From Lotus japonicus (lineage: Eukaryota > Streptophyta > Magnoliopsida > Fabales > Fabaceae), in the NCBI RefSeq assembly GCF_012489685.1, contig NC_080046.1, positions 62,759,984 to 62,823,983 on the forward strand: DNA of 64,000 bases. The letters run 5' to 3'. Position numbers and translations under genes: made by a program. This document shows, piece after piece, positions 1-11,714 of this stretch. Numbering within the stretch: position 1 is the stretch's first letter; each line of letters opens with the position of its first letter. The notes beneath the pieces are model-generated. The model searched no databases. It was given only the letters and a program-made list of their open reading frames with translations, and had not been told where the DNA came from.

Positions 1-85
1 AGGAGAACTAATAAGGATTTCTCATGAATCACTTAAGATAAGTGCCTAAAATGAATTCAAATATACGTAAAAATGGCACTTATCA
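1..85 (-). repeat. 3' LTR, truncated by window start
   Basis: These bases match the outer LTR end of the complete copy at 57140-57224. The LTR boundary on the plus strand is the CA after cacttat at 81-85. The polypurine tract follows at once. Confidence 0.9.
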
Positions 86-101
86 ACTCCCCCCAACTTA
101 G
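86..101 (-). other. Polypurine tract of the LTR element
   Basis: On the minus strand this is a purine run with six Gs directly upstream of the 3' LTR start TGATAAGTG, the expected site for plus-strand priming. A very similar tract occurs again inside the element near 786-800. Confidence 0.8.
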
Positions 102-3045
102 CACTTTGTTTGTCCTCAAACAAAAGGTAAAGACTTTAATCAAACAAGCATGACTAAAACTTTTTCAAAGCTCAATTTACAAGATCTCACAAAGATTGAA
201 TCAATGATCCAAAAGAGAAACATGATGCCCACAAGAGAATGCATAACATTAATACAACTACTTATTCAACCTGGAACTCAATAGACATACAATCAATTAC
301 TCTTGATCAGGGAATCACTCAATCAAGCCAAGATATAGCATGTAAATCAGGCAAGGTCTGTGTTTCACTCATATGCATCAATGAATCACAGAAGTCAAGA
401 TTGTTACATGTCTCTTCAATCATCAAAGTCACATGTGCAATCAAGGATCACTAAGGACTTTTAAAGGTTGTAACGAGGCTAGGCTTCAAAGAGTTTGGTT
501 TTTCAAGATATGCAAAGAAACTCAACAAGGAAAGAGAGCAATCACACTTCACTTCACTCCTCTCAACTTGCTTTAAACCAACTCTCATTCACCATTTTCA
601 ATTCAACTCAACCCTTTGTTTTTCATCAATCTCTTCTTTATTCTCTTTTTGTTCTTTTTGTTCTTTTTGTTCTTTTTTTTTTCTTTCTCTTTTTGCATTT
701 TTTCTCTTTGGAAGCATGCACATATTTGACAATATTTACAAAGAGATTGGATTCAAATCACATAAAAACTTTAGCACAAAAGCCTTCTCCCCCCAACTTG
801 CAAACAACCCACACTAAGAATGCTCTCTTTGCTTATTAAGCTTAGGAAAGTCATTGTTTTTCTTTTAGGCTTAAGGGTCATAATCATGAACAAAACACAA
901 ATCTTCAAATTTCAGGCTCAAAGGGGTAACAAATGGATTTTAATGGCATAGGTAGGCTATTTGGCTAAGTAGCTATATATATAGAACAAAACATGCCTTG
1001 ATCATTTCCTAGAAATTCCATGCAACCAATGTTTGTAAGAGACTCAAACAAAGTTAACCATATAATTCAATGATGTTCTCTCAACTCACAGTGTATAGGA
1101 ACACTCCCTCACAGGCTAAAAAGTTTCAAATAACCCTGATTTTCAAGTAATTTTCATGTTATGCTTCAAGAATTCCAAGTAAATCATGCAATCATATCAA
1201 GTCATGGTATCAATGAGTGCAAGCACAATTTCAATCATGGAATCATTCATTTTCGTACCATATATCAAGCAATTCTTACAATAGTCATGCAAGTATTGAA
1301 ACAGTCAGAGAATCATGGAAATCCGAGACACAAGTGCTATATATAAAACTATACTATTAAAAAGACACTAAAAACAAAGTGAAAAGGACTCAATCATGAT
1401 GTGAATGCTTTGAACCCAAGCTCTCTACTTATATCCTTGATCTCTCTCTCCCTCCATGAGAATTGGACTGTCCTCAGGCCAAATTGTATGATTCTTTTGT
1501 TAATCTGCCTTACAGTCACTAGAAAAACATATTAGAGTTCAAGGGATAAATGAGAAAATAAAAGCATTGAAACAATTCCAACCCTAGTCCATATGAAAAT
1601 AGACTTAAATAGCTTTCCATAGAGTGGTCATTTGCTCAAATCCGATAAGAATTGAAGAAGTTATGCTCGTTTGAAGAAAAGAGTGTAGTGCTGTCATTGA
1701 GATATCGCTGAGCACTCTCTGAGATGCGCTGAGCAACCTGCAGCAGTGTTTTAGGCCGCTGGGCGGCTTCTGAGGCCCGCTAGGCGGCCTATACCAGTAA
1801 AAAAAACAGCAACTCCCAACATTTACCACCAAATCCTATTCTAAGCAAAATTATCACCTTTTGTTCTTCATCAAAACCATCTAAGTGATCATTAAAACCT
1901 GTAGCAATGGATTCCAAACATCTTTTTCATTCAAATCTCCAAAATCTAAGCATCAAATTGGCACATGTATCCAAAACTCAAATTCTCTTTAATCACAAGT
2001 GAACATACCAAAATGTGAGATTTAAACTTTTCAAGCAAACCAATTGATGTATTCACACTCATTTGTCATTTGAAACATGTCCAGACCTTGTGATTCAACA
2101 TACATGCCCAATTTATCAAAAATTCACACTTCTAGGCTTCAAGAGCAAGTTTTCATGCTTTTCACAACTCAAAATGTCATATTTTGATGTGATCATTTCT
2201 AGAACATGCAATTCACTCCAAACACATACAAATGCCCTAAGAAACTTGTGCATAACTTAAGATTAGAAATTGAAGCATATTTAGCACATAAGACATTTCA
2301 AGTTCAAATAGGGTCAAATTTCATTAGTTCACAACTCAATACCTCATATTTTGAAATTCTTACATTTCCTTCATGCTAGGCCTCAAAATCATGTATTAAC
2401 ATCATTTAAAACTTGTTCAAGACCTTAGAGTTCAAATCACCACTCATGATCAAGAAAAGCACTAATTTAAGCATTCACACATAAAGTGACCTCAAAACTC
2501 ACCAAGTTCCTAATGAAACTATCCTAACACATAGATATCAACTTCCTAATGCATAATAGAGCTTGTTCAAAAGATTGAAATGCAATTTTGCACTGTTTAT
2601 GTAGAAAATGACAAGGAGGGACTAGTTTTTCAACTGAAACTCACAACCTCATGCCCCGAATTTTGCAAAACACTCAAACCATACACACCAACCATCCATA
2701 TGCATGCTAAATCTAAATTTGGACTTGTTACAACTCTCAATTGCAGATTTTGAAAAGAAATTTCACATGATCCAAATTTCAATCAGTTTTCATGCATTTT
2801 CACAAGTCAATCCCTCAAATTCCAAATTCATCACTTTCATTGCTTCCAAAACCTTTAAACACACTCAATATATCTATCAAAACTTGTGAAGCACCTTAAA
2901 GCACAAATTTAATCTAAGCTTCACAAAATCACTACCCTAGTTCTAAAAATACATGAAAACACATAAATATAACAAAAGCAATAAAAACACTGGGTTGCCT
3001 CCCAGGAAGCGCTCGTTTAACGTCATTAGCTTGACGCAAACACAA
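102..3045 (-). other. Non-coding interior of the LTR element
   Basis: About 2.9 kb with no convincing coding sequence on either strand. It is A/T-rich with a pyrimidine-rich stretch at about 620-715 built from TTCTTTTTG units. A small GC-rich patch at about 1730-1795 has ggcgg-type motifs resembling those in the LTR of the full copy. The small ORFs here are not convincing genes. Confidence 0.7.
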
Positions 3046-3693
3046 TCATGGTGACCACAAACAAGGGTTATAATATAACCCCTTCCTCTTCTTAGGCCGT
3101 TTGACTTGGATTTCATCTAATTTCCTATAAAAAGCTTTCCAAGCCAGCAAAAGTTCTTTATTTTTCTTCATTTTCTCAACCCAAACCAATTCACCTACAC
3201 TCAACTCACATGCCAAGCTATTAGCATGCATATGAATGAATGAGAATTTACAATTCTTTGAAGAATCGGATTCAGCCAGCTCATCAAACCTATCACCAAA
3301 TACAACATCTATATGCTCAACATTAAGAATTTCATCATTGTGTTGGTGATGTGATATATTATCAAATTCTTCAAAGCTTACCTCATCCTCTTCATGTTTT
3401 ACCTGTGGAGAGCTTGAAGGAATCGGTAAGTGGTGAAGGGTTGGATCTGTTTCTTCTTTTTTTGGTTTTTCTTCTTCTTCATCACTTTCTTTCACTTGTG
3501 CTTCAACCATTGCTCTTCCATGTTCATATACCATATTAGCTAGCTTTCCCAATTGATTCTCCAAGTTCTTGATGGAAGTCTCAGTATTCCTTTGATGAAT
3601 CATTGTCAATTGCATGAATTGCACCCAGGTATCCTCAAGCTTAGAAATCCTATCCTCTTCAGGAGCATAGTATGTCTGAGATGATTGAAACAT
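3046..3693 (-). CDS. Gag-like protein of the LTR element
   Basis: Intact 215-codon ORF directly downstream, in element sense, of the primer site. Residues about 40-60 read IKNLENQLGKLANMV, the short helix typical of plant Ty3/Gypsy gag proteins just after the retrotransposon gag domain. Residues about 68-85 are very acidic and lysine-rich. The C-terminal third ends in a basic segment with KRPKKRKG. There is no zinc knuckle and no protease motif. The main gag domain that would normally precede the NLENQ helix is absent, so this is an N-truncated or reshaped gag. The right-hand copy (60182-60829) has the same length with only two or so residue changes. An open frame kept in both copies suggests recent duplication or recent activity with proteins supplied by a relative. 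Confidence 0.7.
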   Translation of the reverse strand: MFQSSQTYYAPEEDRISKLEDTWVQFMQLTMIHQRNTETSIKNLENQLGKLANMVYEHGRAMVEAQVKESDEEEEKPKKEETDPTLHHLPIPSSSPQVKHEEDEVSFEEFDNISHHQHNDEILNVEHIDVVFGDRFDELAESDSSKNCKFSFIHMHANSLACELSVGELVWVEKMKKNKELLLAWKAFYRKLDEIQVKRPKKRKGLYYNPCLWSP

Positions 3694-3865
3694 TTTAAGA
3701 AGGTAGTGATTCAGAAGCTTCTCGTTGTTTCTCCTCTTGAACTAGCTAACTAACACAAGAGATTAGTAACAACAAGGAAAGACAAACTGAAAACAAGAAC
3801 TATACATTATATTCACAATCATTCGAGAATGAAAACTATTACAATGCAATTAGTATTGGCACACC

Positions 3866-3883
3866 TCCCCGGCAACGGCGCCA
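3866..3883 (-). other. Primer binding site for tRNA-Asp
   Basis: The plus strand reads tccccggcaacggcgcca, the 3' end of plant tRNA-Asp including CCA. In element sense it is its complement and lies three bases from the 5' LTR end. All 18 positions match the tRNA as I know it. Confidence 0.92.
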
Positions 3884-3886
3884 ATT

Positions 3887-5065
3887 TGTTGAAAGATTTT
3901 TTTACCACTCTACGTTGAATCTCTCAAGACTCAATTGTAGTATAGTAAAGGGTTTTGTCGTATCCACAGGGAGGTGTAATACTTATGCCGTTCAATAGCT
4001 AACAGACTTAAATGATGGTTTACAAATATATTGGGTGTTTGTTTAAAAACATAAAAACATAAATAAAGAAGATAAAAGAGTTGGATTCACCAAGGTAGAT
4101 AGTTTTGCTGAGATTAGAGTTTCGTTGTCTGACCTCTATGTATTCTATTGATTCACATACAAATATAGTTCTATGAAATTGATTTCTCCCACCATTTCTT
4201 ATCTTACTACCCAGTCCCCCGGCGTAGAAGATTATCAACTCAGCTATATTAACCCTCAATCCCTTGATCGATTAACAATAGTGAGTAGCATTAAGCATGG
4301 ATGTTTGAATGGACTAATGATCTAACCCTATCCCTAGACCTTAGAATCATTAGATGATTTTACCTATTTCAGGTTTAAATAGCTAGTTCCCACCATCCTA
4401 TTAAACCTAAATTCATGTTCTAGGTGATCAATTCAAAACAAGCATAAAGCACAAGGTAAAATCATTGAATCATGGCAAAGATACATATGATTAACTCTAG
4501 TTCAGACTCAAGAACGTGTGAGTTCCCTACACAAGTTTGAATCAATCAAAATACCCAAGGGGATCAACCTGAGATATAGCATGAAGCAAAAGAGAAAACC
4601 ATTGATTCTTTAACATAGAAACATCAAATTTGCATGAAAGGAAATCAAATAGATTACATGAGCATAAAAACAACTAGTTCTAATCCCAACAAATGAGAAA
4701 TTAGCTATCCATTTCCATGGATAGCTTTACAATCATAAAAGAGAAGAAGAACAATGAAAAACCGAATCCGTGACGGTTCCCCGGCGATGAAACCGGCTCC
4801 AAAGCCTTCTCTCTAGCCTCCTATACCTACCTTGATGATCCAAAAATTCTTCAAGTCTCATGAAAATATACATTTTTTCTTGAGAACTTAGACCCTACAT
4901 CAAAATTTGAGAATATAATCAATCATAAAACACATTTGAGCTTAATTCTCAATCAAATAACAAATTCCAATCAAGATGAGGAGAACTAATAAGGATTTCT
5001 CATGAATCACTTAAGATAAGTGCCTAAAATGAATTCAAATATACGTAAAAATGGCACTTATCAAC
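3887..5065 (-). repeat. 5' LTR (1179 bp)
   Basis: Bounded by TG and CA in element sense. It matches 61023-62199 along its length. Compared with the 3' LTR at 55830-57224 it lacks about 218 bp. The loss falls between two copies of ccttgatgat still present in the longer LTR, which is the footprint of a direct-repeat deletion. Confidence 0.9.
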
Positions 5066-5190
5066 CACCAATACTGGAGGGCTCTACTTTGTTTACGACA
5101 TGGAGGTACTAGAAAAAACTTTCTCTACAGGACAATCATTGCAAGACTAAGGGCTGGAAAAAAATTGTGTTTGCTGCTTCATCAGGTAGT
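5066..5190 (+). pseudogene. Helitron helicase relic, Walker A portion
   Basis: Pif1-like helicases of Helitrons carry an NTGGLYFVYG-HGGTGKT stretch followed by a loop ending in ASSG. Here I read NTGGLYFVY, then after a one-base loss HGGTRKNFLYRTIIARLRAG, then KIVFAASSG in a shifted frame. The Walker A lysine is kept, but the preceding glycine and following threonine are changed. The preceding codons lie left of the LTR element: they are visible in the other copy at 55665-55829 and join across the target duplication ACCAC. The reading breaks off at about 5190. This is a dead helicase fragment. Confidence 0.8.
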
Positions 5191-6933
5191 TAACTACTTT
5201 ATAGTCTCTCTTATGCTTTTCTATACTATTTTGTTCATCCAATTGAATCATTCAAATACATCATCATTTGTGTATCTATGTGACACAACTCATTAACATA
5301 AAAAAAACTAATACACAACACCTAACAGAAAGGAAACTTTTGCCAAGTTACCTTTCCAGCCAACAACAAAATGTGAACCACTGAAATTTCTATGATCACT
5401 GAATTTGTAAGTGTAAAATATAATACATCACTGTACTCTTCACTTAGGATTTCATAAGAATAGGAATCTTTCACTCCTCAATATTGTCCTACATATTTGT
5501 CATTATGGCTAAGTGGCTTGGTTACTCTTTATTGTTTAAACTGTTTGTACTTGGGTATAGCACCCCTTGTGCTATTATATATGAATTTTTCCTTTCAAAA
5601 AAAATGGACAAAATAATAGCAACCCAATTCAATCCATCAAAGAGAACAAATGTCCAACAACATAGAAATATACTTTAGAAGTTGGTGCAAGTGACTTTAA
5701 AAGAACTTCGATCTTCATGCCACCAACACATCATTGGCCAAATTTGAAAGTACGTACCACTCAAAATGTTCCCTAGCACCAAATCTGGATCTATAAATAA
5801 CTACAATGACCATAAAATGAATGAACAATTATAATAGAGAATAGGAAACAAATTTTAAAGATTTCAATCAATTGAAAAATATGACTTCAAATTGGCTCCA
5901 ATTACATAAGTACTGAAGATACTTGCTTGGATTGCCACTGGCATAAAATTAGAAAACCAGTCTCAACGCCCCAAACCCAAAAGTAGTTACTTTTTTTTTA
6001 AAATCCAAATTGTATAAAAGAAATTAAAGGAAGATCCAGTACATTAGATGGTGGCATCAAGCACACCTAGCAAACTAGAAAAACAGAAACAAACAAGTTA
6101 CTTTTTCTTTTTAATATGCCTTTTCAACCACCTAAAATATGAGTTGTTTTTCTTAACTTTCCAAAATATGGGAACTGGAAAAAATAAGAAAAGAGGTAGC
6201 ATCCTTATACTGATTACACCTGCTAAAATTAAGAGTAGAAAATGATAACGTAGCTAGAAACTTTAGTTGAGTTTATTTTTTTAAGACAATGGAGTGAAAG
6301 AAATTGTTACAATAATGGCACATTTTAACAAGGGAAGTTATTAAATCACCTTTTTCAACATGGATGCAGCAAAATGGGTTGTAAGAAATGAGACTGAGGG
6401 AAAATAGAAATAGAGAAACTTAACATGGATGCAGAGGGAACCGAGAATGATGGTGCCACCATGGTATTTGAGGTACATGTTGATGGGTTTGGAAGGTTTT
6501 TGGATTCGATGAAGAGGAGCAGAGCGATATGATAACGACGTGGGTGCTATCGTGGGAGATGTGCTATCATGGGAGATGGATCCTTCGATGCAAATGATGC
6601 GCACCTTGATTCCAGACGATTGTGCTTGTGCAATTCAGTTCTCCTTCCATGTAACACTTTTCTTCCAAATAGTTGCGTGCTTTACAAGATGCCTCACATG
6701 GGCTGCCTCACCACCACTGGATTGAGGATTTTTCCGCTTTTTTATTTGATTAGAGCTTCTGTTGTTTTCTAATTCTATTATGTATTTTTCTAATGCTTCA
6801 TTTACTTAATGATTTGTTAAAAAATCAATAGTTAAGCATTTTAAATTTTAATATTTGCTAAATATAGTAATTATAAATATAATTAAGAAAAACTAAATTA
6901 TATCAGTGATAACTAACTATGTGAAGTTATCAC
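5191..6933. other. Non-coding Helitron interior with LINE-like tail
   Basis: No gene is recognised. Around 5545-5610 the sequence has a gcaccccttgtgc motif followed by an A-run, like the 3' ends of plant LINEs. The same motif recurs near 10660-10690. Short ORFs at 6341-6772 overlap on both strands and look like chance. Confidence 0.5.
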
Positions 6934-9054
6934 TGAAACGACCCGTTTCATTATATATTAATTCCTATAATCTTTATTGTTATAAAAATATGATTAGGAG
7001 AAAGGATAAAAAAAAAAAAAAAACTAAAAAAATTATACCTCCTTACTCAAAATCCACGTAACAGTACCCACCCCCCATTACTAATCCTAAATCCTAACAT
7101 TTGCAAATTGTCTCTCTCACTCTCTGTCTCGTATTTCTTTTCCCTTTGCCTTTGCGATAACAACAACCTTCGCTTCTCTTCTTCACTTTCTTGGTCTTCT
7201 TTTGCCAAACTGCACAAAATCTCGCCGTGCAAAATACACACCCATGAAAGAGAATTTCAATATTCATGTGGAAGGGATTTGGAGATAAATATTTTGGGAG
7301 TTAGGGTTTGTGCTCCGAAGGAGAAGAGTACCCGCTCTTTCAGAACTGCTTATTTGATTTACTAAGGTATACCTACAGCCCATAAATTTAGAGAATGATA
7401 TTGTAATGTGTATTATTCTTGAGTAGAATTATTTTAGGGCTTTGGGTACATAATTGGGGATTTCATAATTGCTCACGGGTAGTATGACATAAGGTAATTA
7501 ATGCTGAAGGTTTGAAGTTAAATTTTGGTGTTCAGATTTATCGGCTAGTGGTTCGTTCGGTTGGCGTGGAGCTTTTGAGAGCGGTTCAGTTGACTCGCCG
7601 TAGTTGTGAGTGGTTTTCAACTGCTATGACATATTTTTAACAGTCCTATAACTGATTTAATTACTTTATCATATTGCCTATTTATCTAAATTGGGGAAAT
7701 ATGTTTTTATATGTTTGACTGTCATTCTTGAACTCTGAAAGCTGATTTTATGAAGTGATTTTGAGCATGTTTTATGAATTGATATGTGAAGAGAAAGACA
7801 TTGGTTTAATTTTGAAATTATGCAAATTTGAGATGGTGAACTTGAAAAGCTTTGATGAGCGTTGAAAAGTTGATGTTGAGAATATTATTTTGAAAAGCTA
7901 TGATGAGCATTGGAAAGCTGATTTTGATACTGTTGATGAGACTTGATATGGTTTGAGAAACTGTTTTTGTGGGAATACATGTTAGAACCCCGTAGCCGTT
8001 AACGGAGGTAACGGCCTAGGTGCACCTAGTTATTTGATTTCGGGTGGAGAGGGCTATACGTTAGATGGATCCGCCAGTGCACGGAAAGGGCTATCAACGA
8101 GATGTAGCTTCCCCCGATGAGATTGATGAGATATGACATGATTCCGGGTGGAGAGGGCTATCCGTTAGATGGAGCCGCCTCTTGGATACGATAATCCTTA
8201 AGAGGAAAGGGCTATCAACGAGATGTAGCTTCCCCCGATGACACGATGTGACTTGAGAAAGGAAAGGGCTATCCGTTAGATGGAGCCGCCCCTAGGGAAA
8301 GGCCACCCCGTAGGAGGAAAGGGCTATCAACGCGATGGAGCCGCCTCATGGTTCTACATGTGTGACCCTATTAATTTTATTTCTGATTTTGAAATGCTTT
8401 CATATGATTGACATGATTTTTATTCAATTTCGTTGAAACAATTGTTTATAAACTTGGCAGCTTGATCATCTCTTATTTGAAATGGTTATTATTAATTTTA
8501 TTAATATTATGTGTATTATCCACTCTGATCTGATAGTGAAAAACTCGTGCCTATTCTGTTTCCCCTTCCTGTTCATGGTGGTTGTTGACTGCTCACTAAG
8601 TCTTTGTGACTTACCCCATTCCGTATTTCTCTCCACAGATTTTCAGGCAACTGAGTAGCAGACTGTTGTCAGTTTCAGATCATTCAGCTTATTTCCTTTG
8701 GCAGGTTGTCATATTGGTGTCTTTTATGCAATCTTGGTCATCTGCAGCTATAGGGAGTCCTAGGTGGATTTAAATTTGGGATTGTTATTTGTTATTTTAT
8801 TTTCAAGAGTTGGCACTTGAGTGCTCGAGTTGATTTTATATTTTACTTGAAATACTAGCTACGGAAGAACTTATTGGCAGATGTTATTTGTAGCTATTGG
8901 AACTACAAAAGAGATTTTGCTGAAATCTTATATATTATGTGTACAAGTTTATTTTGAATAAATTGTTTGAAAAATGATTCTATGAGGATGAGGCTTGCCA
9001 GACTAGGGTGGTAGTCTGTGCGCCGGTCACGGCTTAGGATTTTGGGTCGTGACA
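6934..9054. mobile_element. Solo LTR, 2.1 kb, target duplication ATCAC
   Basis: Starts TGAAACGACCC and ends GGGTCGTGACA, flanked on both sides by ATCAC (6929-6933 and 9055-9059). No primer site or coding region follows, so unequal recombination between two LTRs probably removed the interior. Inside, 8040-8350 holds a cluster of short direct repeats built on aaagggctatc and gttagatgg. Ends of this kind are known from large Ty3/Gypsy chromovirus LTRs in plants. The exact family is not certain. Confidence 0.85.
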
Positions 9055-9290
9055 ATCACCTTGTGTTTTCTAGAGTAACACCACCAAATTGAATATACTT
9101 ATTGTTGAGAAAGATGAAAAATATGCACAATATACTAAAAATGTAGCGCACAATAAAGTTTTAATGAACTTCTTCAATATAATTATAATTAATATGTATT
9201 TTGATATTCCAAAGCTTCTTCCATTTACATTTTTTTTACCTCTATATAAATTTAAATATCACAATTAAAAATTACTATTTAAAAAAAAAA

Positions 9291-9318
9291 CCGTGCAACG
9301 CACGGGTTTAATTTCTAG
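9291..9318 (+). mobile_element. Helitron 3' end, first
   Basis: A GC stem CCGTGC-aac-GCACGG (9291-9305) is followed ten bases later by CTAG (9315-9318) and then T. This is the standard Helitron 3' terminus: a hairpin and CTRR, inserted before T. It probably closes the element that carries the helicase relic at 5066-5190, with the solo LTR nested inside. Confidence 0.85.
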
Positions 9319-10168
9319 TTTATATGTAAAGGAGACTTGGGTTTTACATTAAATATATTAAACCATAAGACTCTCAACATTTGTAATTATATATTAAAAA
9401 TAATTAAAAACTGAAAAAATTGTATTGTAAAAAATGTCCAACTACTTACATTCATCAACTTAAAATTGACTTAAAAAAACACTGAAATTATCTTAAGTTT
9501 TGCAATTGACAAATATTAAAAATTAAAAATATTCAATGACTAATAATATGTGGATTAAATATTTTAAAATTTGAAAAATTCCGTTAAAAGGTATTTAATA
9601 TATATTAACTATAATAAATATGTGCATTATTGAAATAATGTTTAAATATATTTTTTGATCTATGATATATTAGTAAAAATTACTCGAGCAAGCATAATAG
9701 AGAAAAATAATAATAGTCAAAGTTGAATAAATATTTGTCGTGAGAGGCCTTACCTATCCACTTAACGTGATCGAAGAGTCTCAAGGGATTAGTCTCATTT
9801 CTATCGGCTGTGAGAAAACATTCGCAAACCAAATAAGTTGAAAAAATAATTAAATTCACAAGATAATATTTTTGGCTATTTTTTTTTGTCAAAAAACTAT
9901 TAAAGTTATCACTTATTATAATTCAAAAAGTTAAAATTAATTTATTCTTTTTGGTCTTGACATGTCACAGCAAATGACTTTCCAAGCATAAAGTATAAAA
10001 AATGATATGAAAACTTATTTCATGACATTAAACACTTATTACTTAATTTTATTTTCATAATTTAAATATCTATAATTAAATTAATAATTTTTCATATTAT
10101 TAATAATTTTATATAATGTTAAATAATATTGTAAATAAACTCGTGTAACGCACGAGTATTATATCTAG
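9319..10168 (+). mobile_element. Second Helitron, 3' part and 3' end
   Basis: The terminal hairpin is CTCGTG-taacg-CACGAG at 10140-10156, with CTAG at 10165-10168 followed by T. The body is A/T-rich and non-coding. About 9380-9440 resembles 53150-53215 and 54820-54880 (a gaaaaaattgtattgt-type motif), so these belong to one family. A stretch near 9666-9725 recurs in diverged form just past the 3' end at about 10172-10232. Confidence 0.75.
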
Positions 10169-10890
10169 TATATTAGTAAAAATGACTTGAGGAAGCATAA
10201 TAAAGGAAAATAATTATGACTAAAGTTGAAAAAATTAAACTTATAGTGTCAAGAATTTTACACATGTATCCAATTATAATTTCTTTATTTTCTATTTTAA
10301 ATTAATATTTAATTATGACATGGCAAATACGTCAATTTTAATTGGATGATTGTGTAAACAATTTTTACCCTATCAGTGCATAATAATTAAACTCAATAAT
10401 ATTTTACGATACTAAAGTTATAACTTATTAAAGTTATAAATTTAAAATTATGTTCTTGGTCTAGGAACATGTACACCTATTTAGAATAAATAATGTTATT
10501 ACAACTATTTTAATAATATTAAAAACTTATGATTTAATCTAAAATATTTCAAATTAACTTAATAATTTATCATATTATTAAATTTTAAAATTACTTCAAT
10601 GGCATAGCTGCTGCTTTGAGTTTCTTTGATTAATTTTGAGAGCCTTTTCCATGTGTATGGGTTAAGCACCCCTTGTGCTTTCATTTCAATACATTTCAGC
10701 AAAAATCCACTAGTATTATTTTGCAAAGTTTGGTGTTGATATATATATTTTCTAAAATAAACATTTGCTGAGATTCACGACCTGTCTTATAAGTCAAAAC
10801 ATAAAAGGAAAAAAATAACCTCGAACTTAAACAGTCAATAGATTGTTGAAATTTAGTTTAATAATCCCCCCAAAAAAAGTGATGCTTGAA
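10169..10890. other. A/T-rich non-coding stretch
   Basis: No gene seen. A LINE-like tail motif (gcaccccttgtgc followed by an A/T-rich end) lies near 10660-10715. Confidence 0.5.
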
Positions 10891-11175
10891 CCAGCAACAT
10901 GCATATTCTCCACCTTTTTCTTTTCAAAACACATTAAAAGTGACATCAATGAGCTACTACCAAGAGGAGCAAGTTTGAACATCCAAATCTGAACAGGTTT
11001 CAAGACCAAATCTGAACAGTAATAATCTGATAAAACCAGCAATATTCATATTTCTTCACCCTGTTCTTTACATAACACATTAAAAGTGACATTGCAAAGC
11101 TATTGCCAAGAGGAGCAAATTTGAACACCCAAATCTGAACAGGTTTCAAGACCACCTATACAGTAACAATCTGAT
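10891..11175. repeat. Two-unit tandem repeat, about 145 bp each
   Basis: Units start with ccagcaa at 10891 and 11036. Both contain acacattaaaagtgaca and aatctgaacaggtttcaaga. The copies are diverged, so the duplication is old. No coding potential is seen in them. Confidence 0.75.
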
Positions 11176-11714
11176 AAAAACCTAAAAACAATCATCATGA
11201 TAAAAATGACTTCTATGCCAACAACTTAAAGATAAATAGTTACAAAAGTAATCTCTTCTTTTGACGACATCAACATTTATGCAATCGAAAGTAGAAAATA
11301 AGACTCTCATGTCTCAAAGAAGTGGTTTCTTCACGGCTTTTTTATGATGCAAGATCATTCAGACCAAGTATTTGGCAATCATATCTTCATGATGATGGAT
11401 GATTATCCATATGGTGTTGTGCCTACATAAAGAAAACAAGGACAAAATAGTTGGTGATTTTATATAAAATTATAATCACATTGACAACAATAATGAGTTA
11501 TACATGTAAAGGTTCAAAGAAGGTAACAACATTATGGTATATGGCTTGAGAACAATTTGGAACCTGCCATATAAATATAGTTTTTTATCAGCTATTTCCA
11601 TAAGATAAATAGATTAACACAGTAGTAAGTTTTATGTTCGCACCTCACTCACTTCACCAATATGTTCTTGATTTGGATTGAAGGGAGCTAAATTTTGTAT
11701 AAGACCATATGCAC
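11176..11714. other. Non-coding stretch left of the solo LTR
   Basis: No convincing gene. The last few codons before 11714, read on the minus strand, may continue the FAR1-like frame for a handful of residues. After that the resemblance stops. Confidence 0.4.

Larger units (their letters stand above)
1..5065 (-). mobile_element. Gag-only Gypsy-type LTR retrotransposon, partial copy
   Basis: The element reads on the minus strand. Its 5' LTR is at 3887-5065, the primer site at 3866-3883, a gag-like ORF at 3046-3693, a polypurine tract at 86-101, and the 3' LTR is cut by the window start (only 1-85 is present). LTR ends are TG and CA in element sense. Right of the 5' LTR is ACCAC (5066-5070), the same five bases that flank the complete copy near the window end. 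Between gag and the polypurine tract (102-3045) I find no protease, reverse transcriptase, RNase H or integrase, so this is a non-autonomous LARD-like element. The tRNA-Asp primer site suggests the Athila/Tat side of Ty3/Gypsy, which is an inference. Confidence 0.88.
1..6862. repeat. Terminal 6.86-kb duplication, left copy
   Basis: This stretch matches 57140-64000 almost base for base, at an offset of about 57138. It spans most of the gag-only LTR element, its right target duplication ACCAC, and about 1.8 kb of flanking sequence. Differences seen by eye are scattered substitutions and a few small indels. The shared flank and shared target duplication mean the locus was copied, not that two elements inserted independently. 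It could be a real segmental duplication or two haplotypes placed on one scaffold. Confidence 0.93.

Noticed and set aside
495..839. 114-codon ORF with FVLFVLFVLFFFF run
   Set aside because: It comes from a pyrimidine-rich repeat in the LTR element interior, and the right-hand copy breaks the frame with a one-base change in the T run.
3351..3539. Plus-strand ORF opposite the gag-like ORF
   Set aside because: It is the reverse-frame shadow of the acidic gag region, with leucine-rich low-complexity content and no family motif.
8040..8350. CRISPR-like array
   Set aside because: Repeats are irregular, imperfect and lie inside an LTR of a plant transposon. No spacers of regular length.
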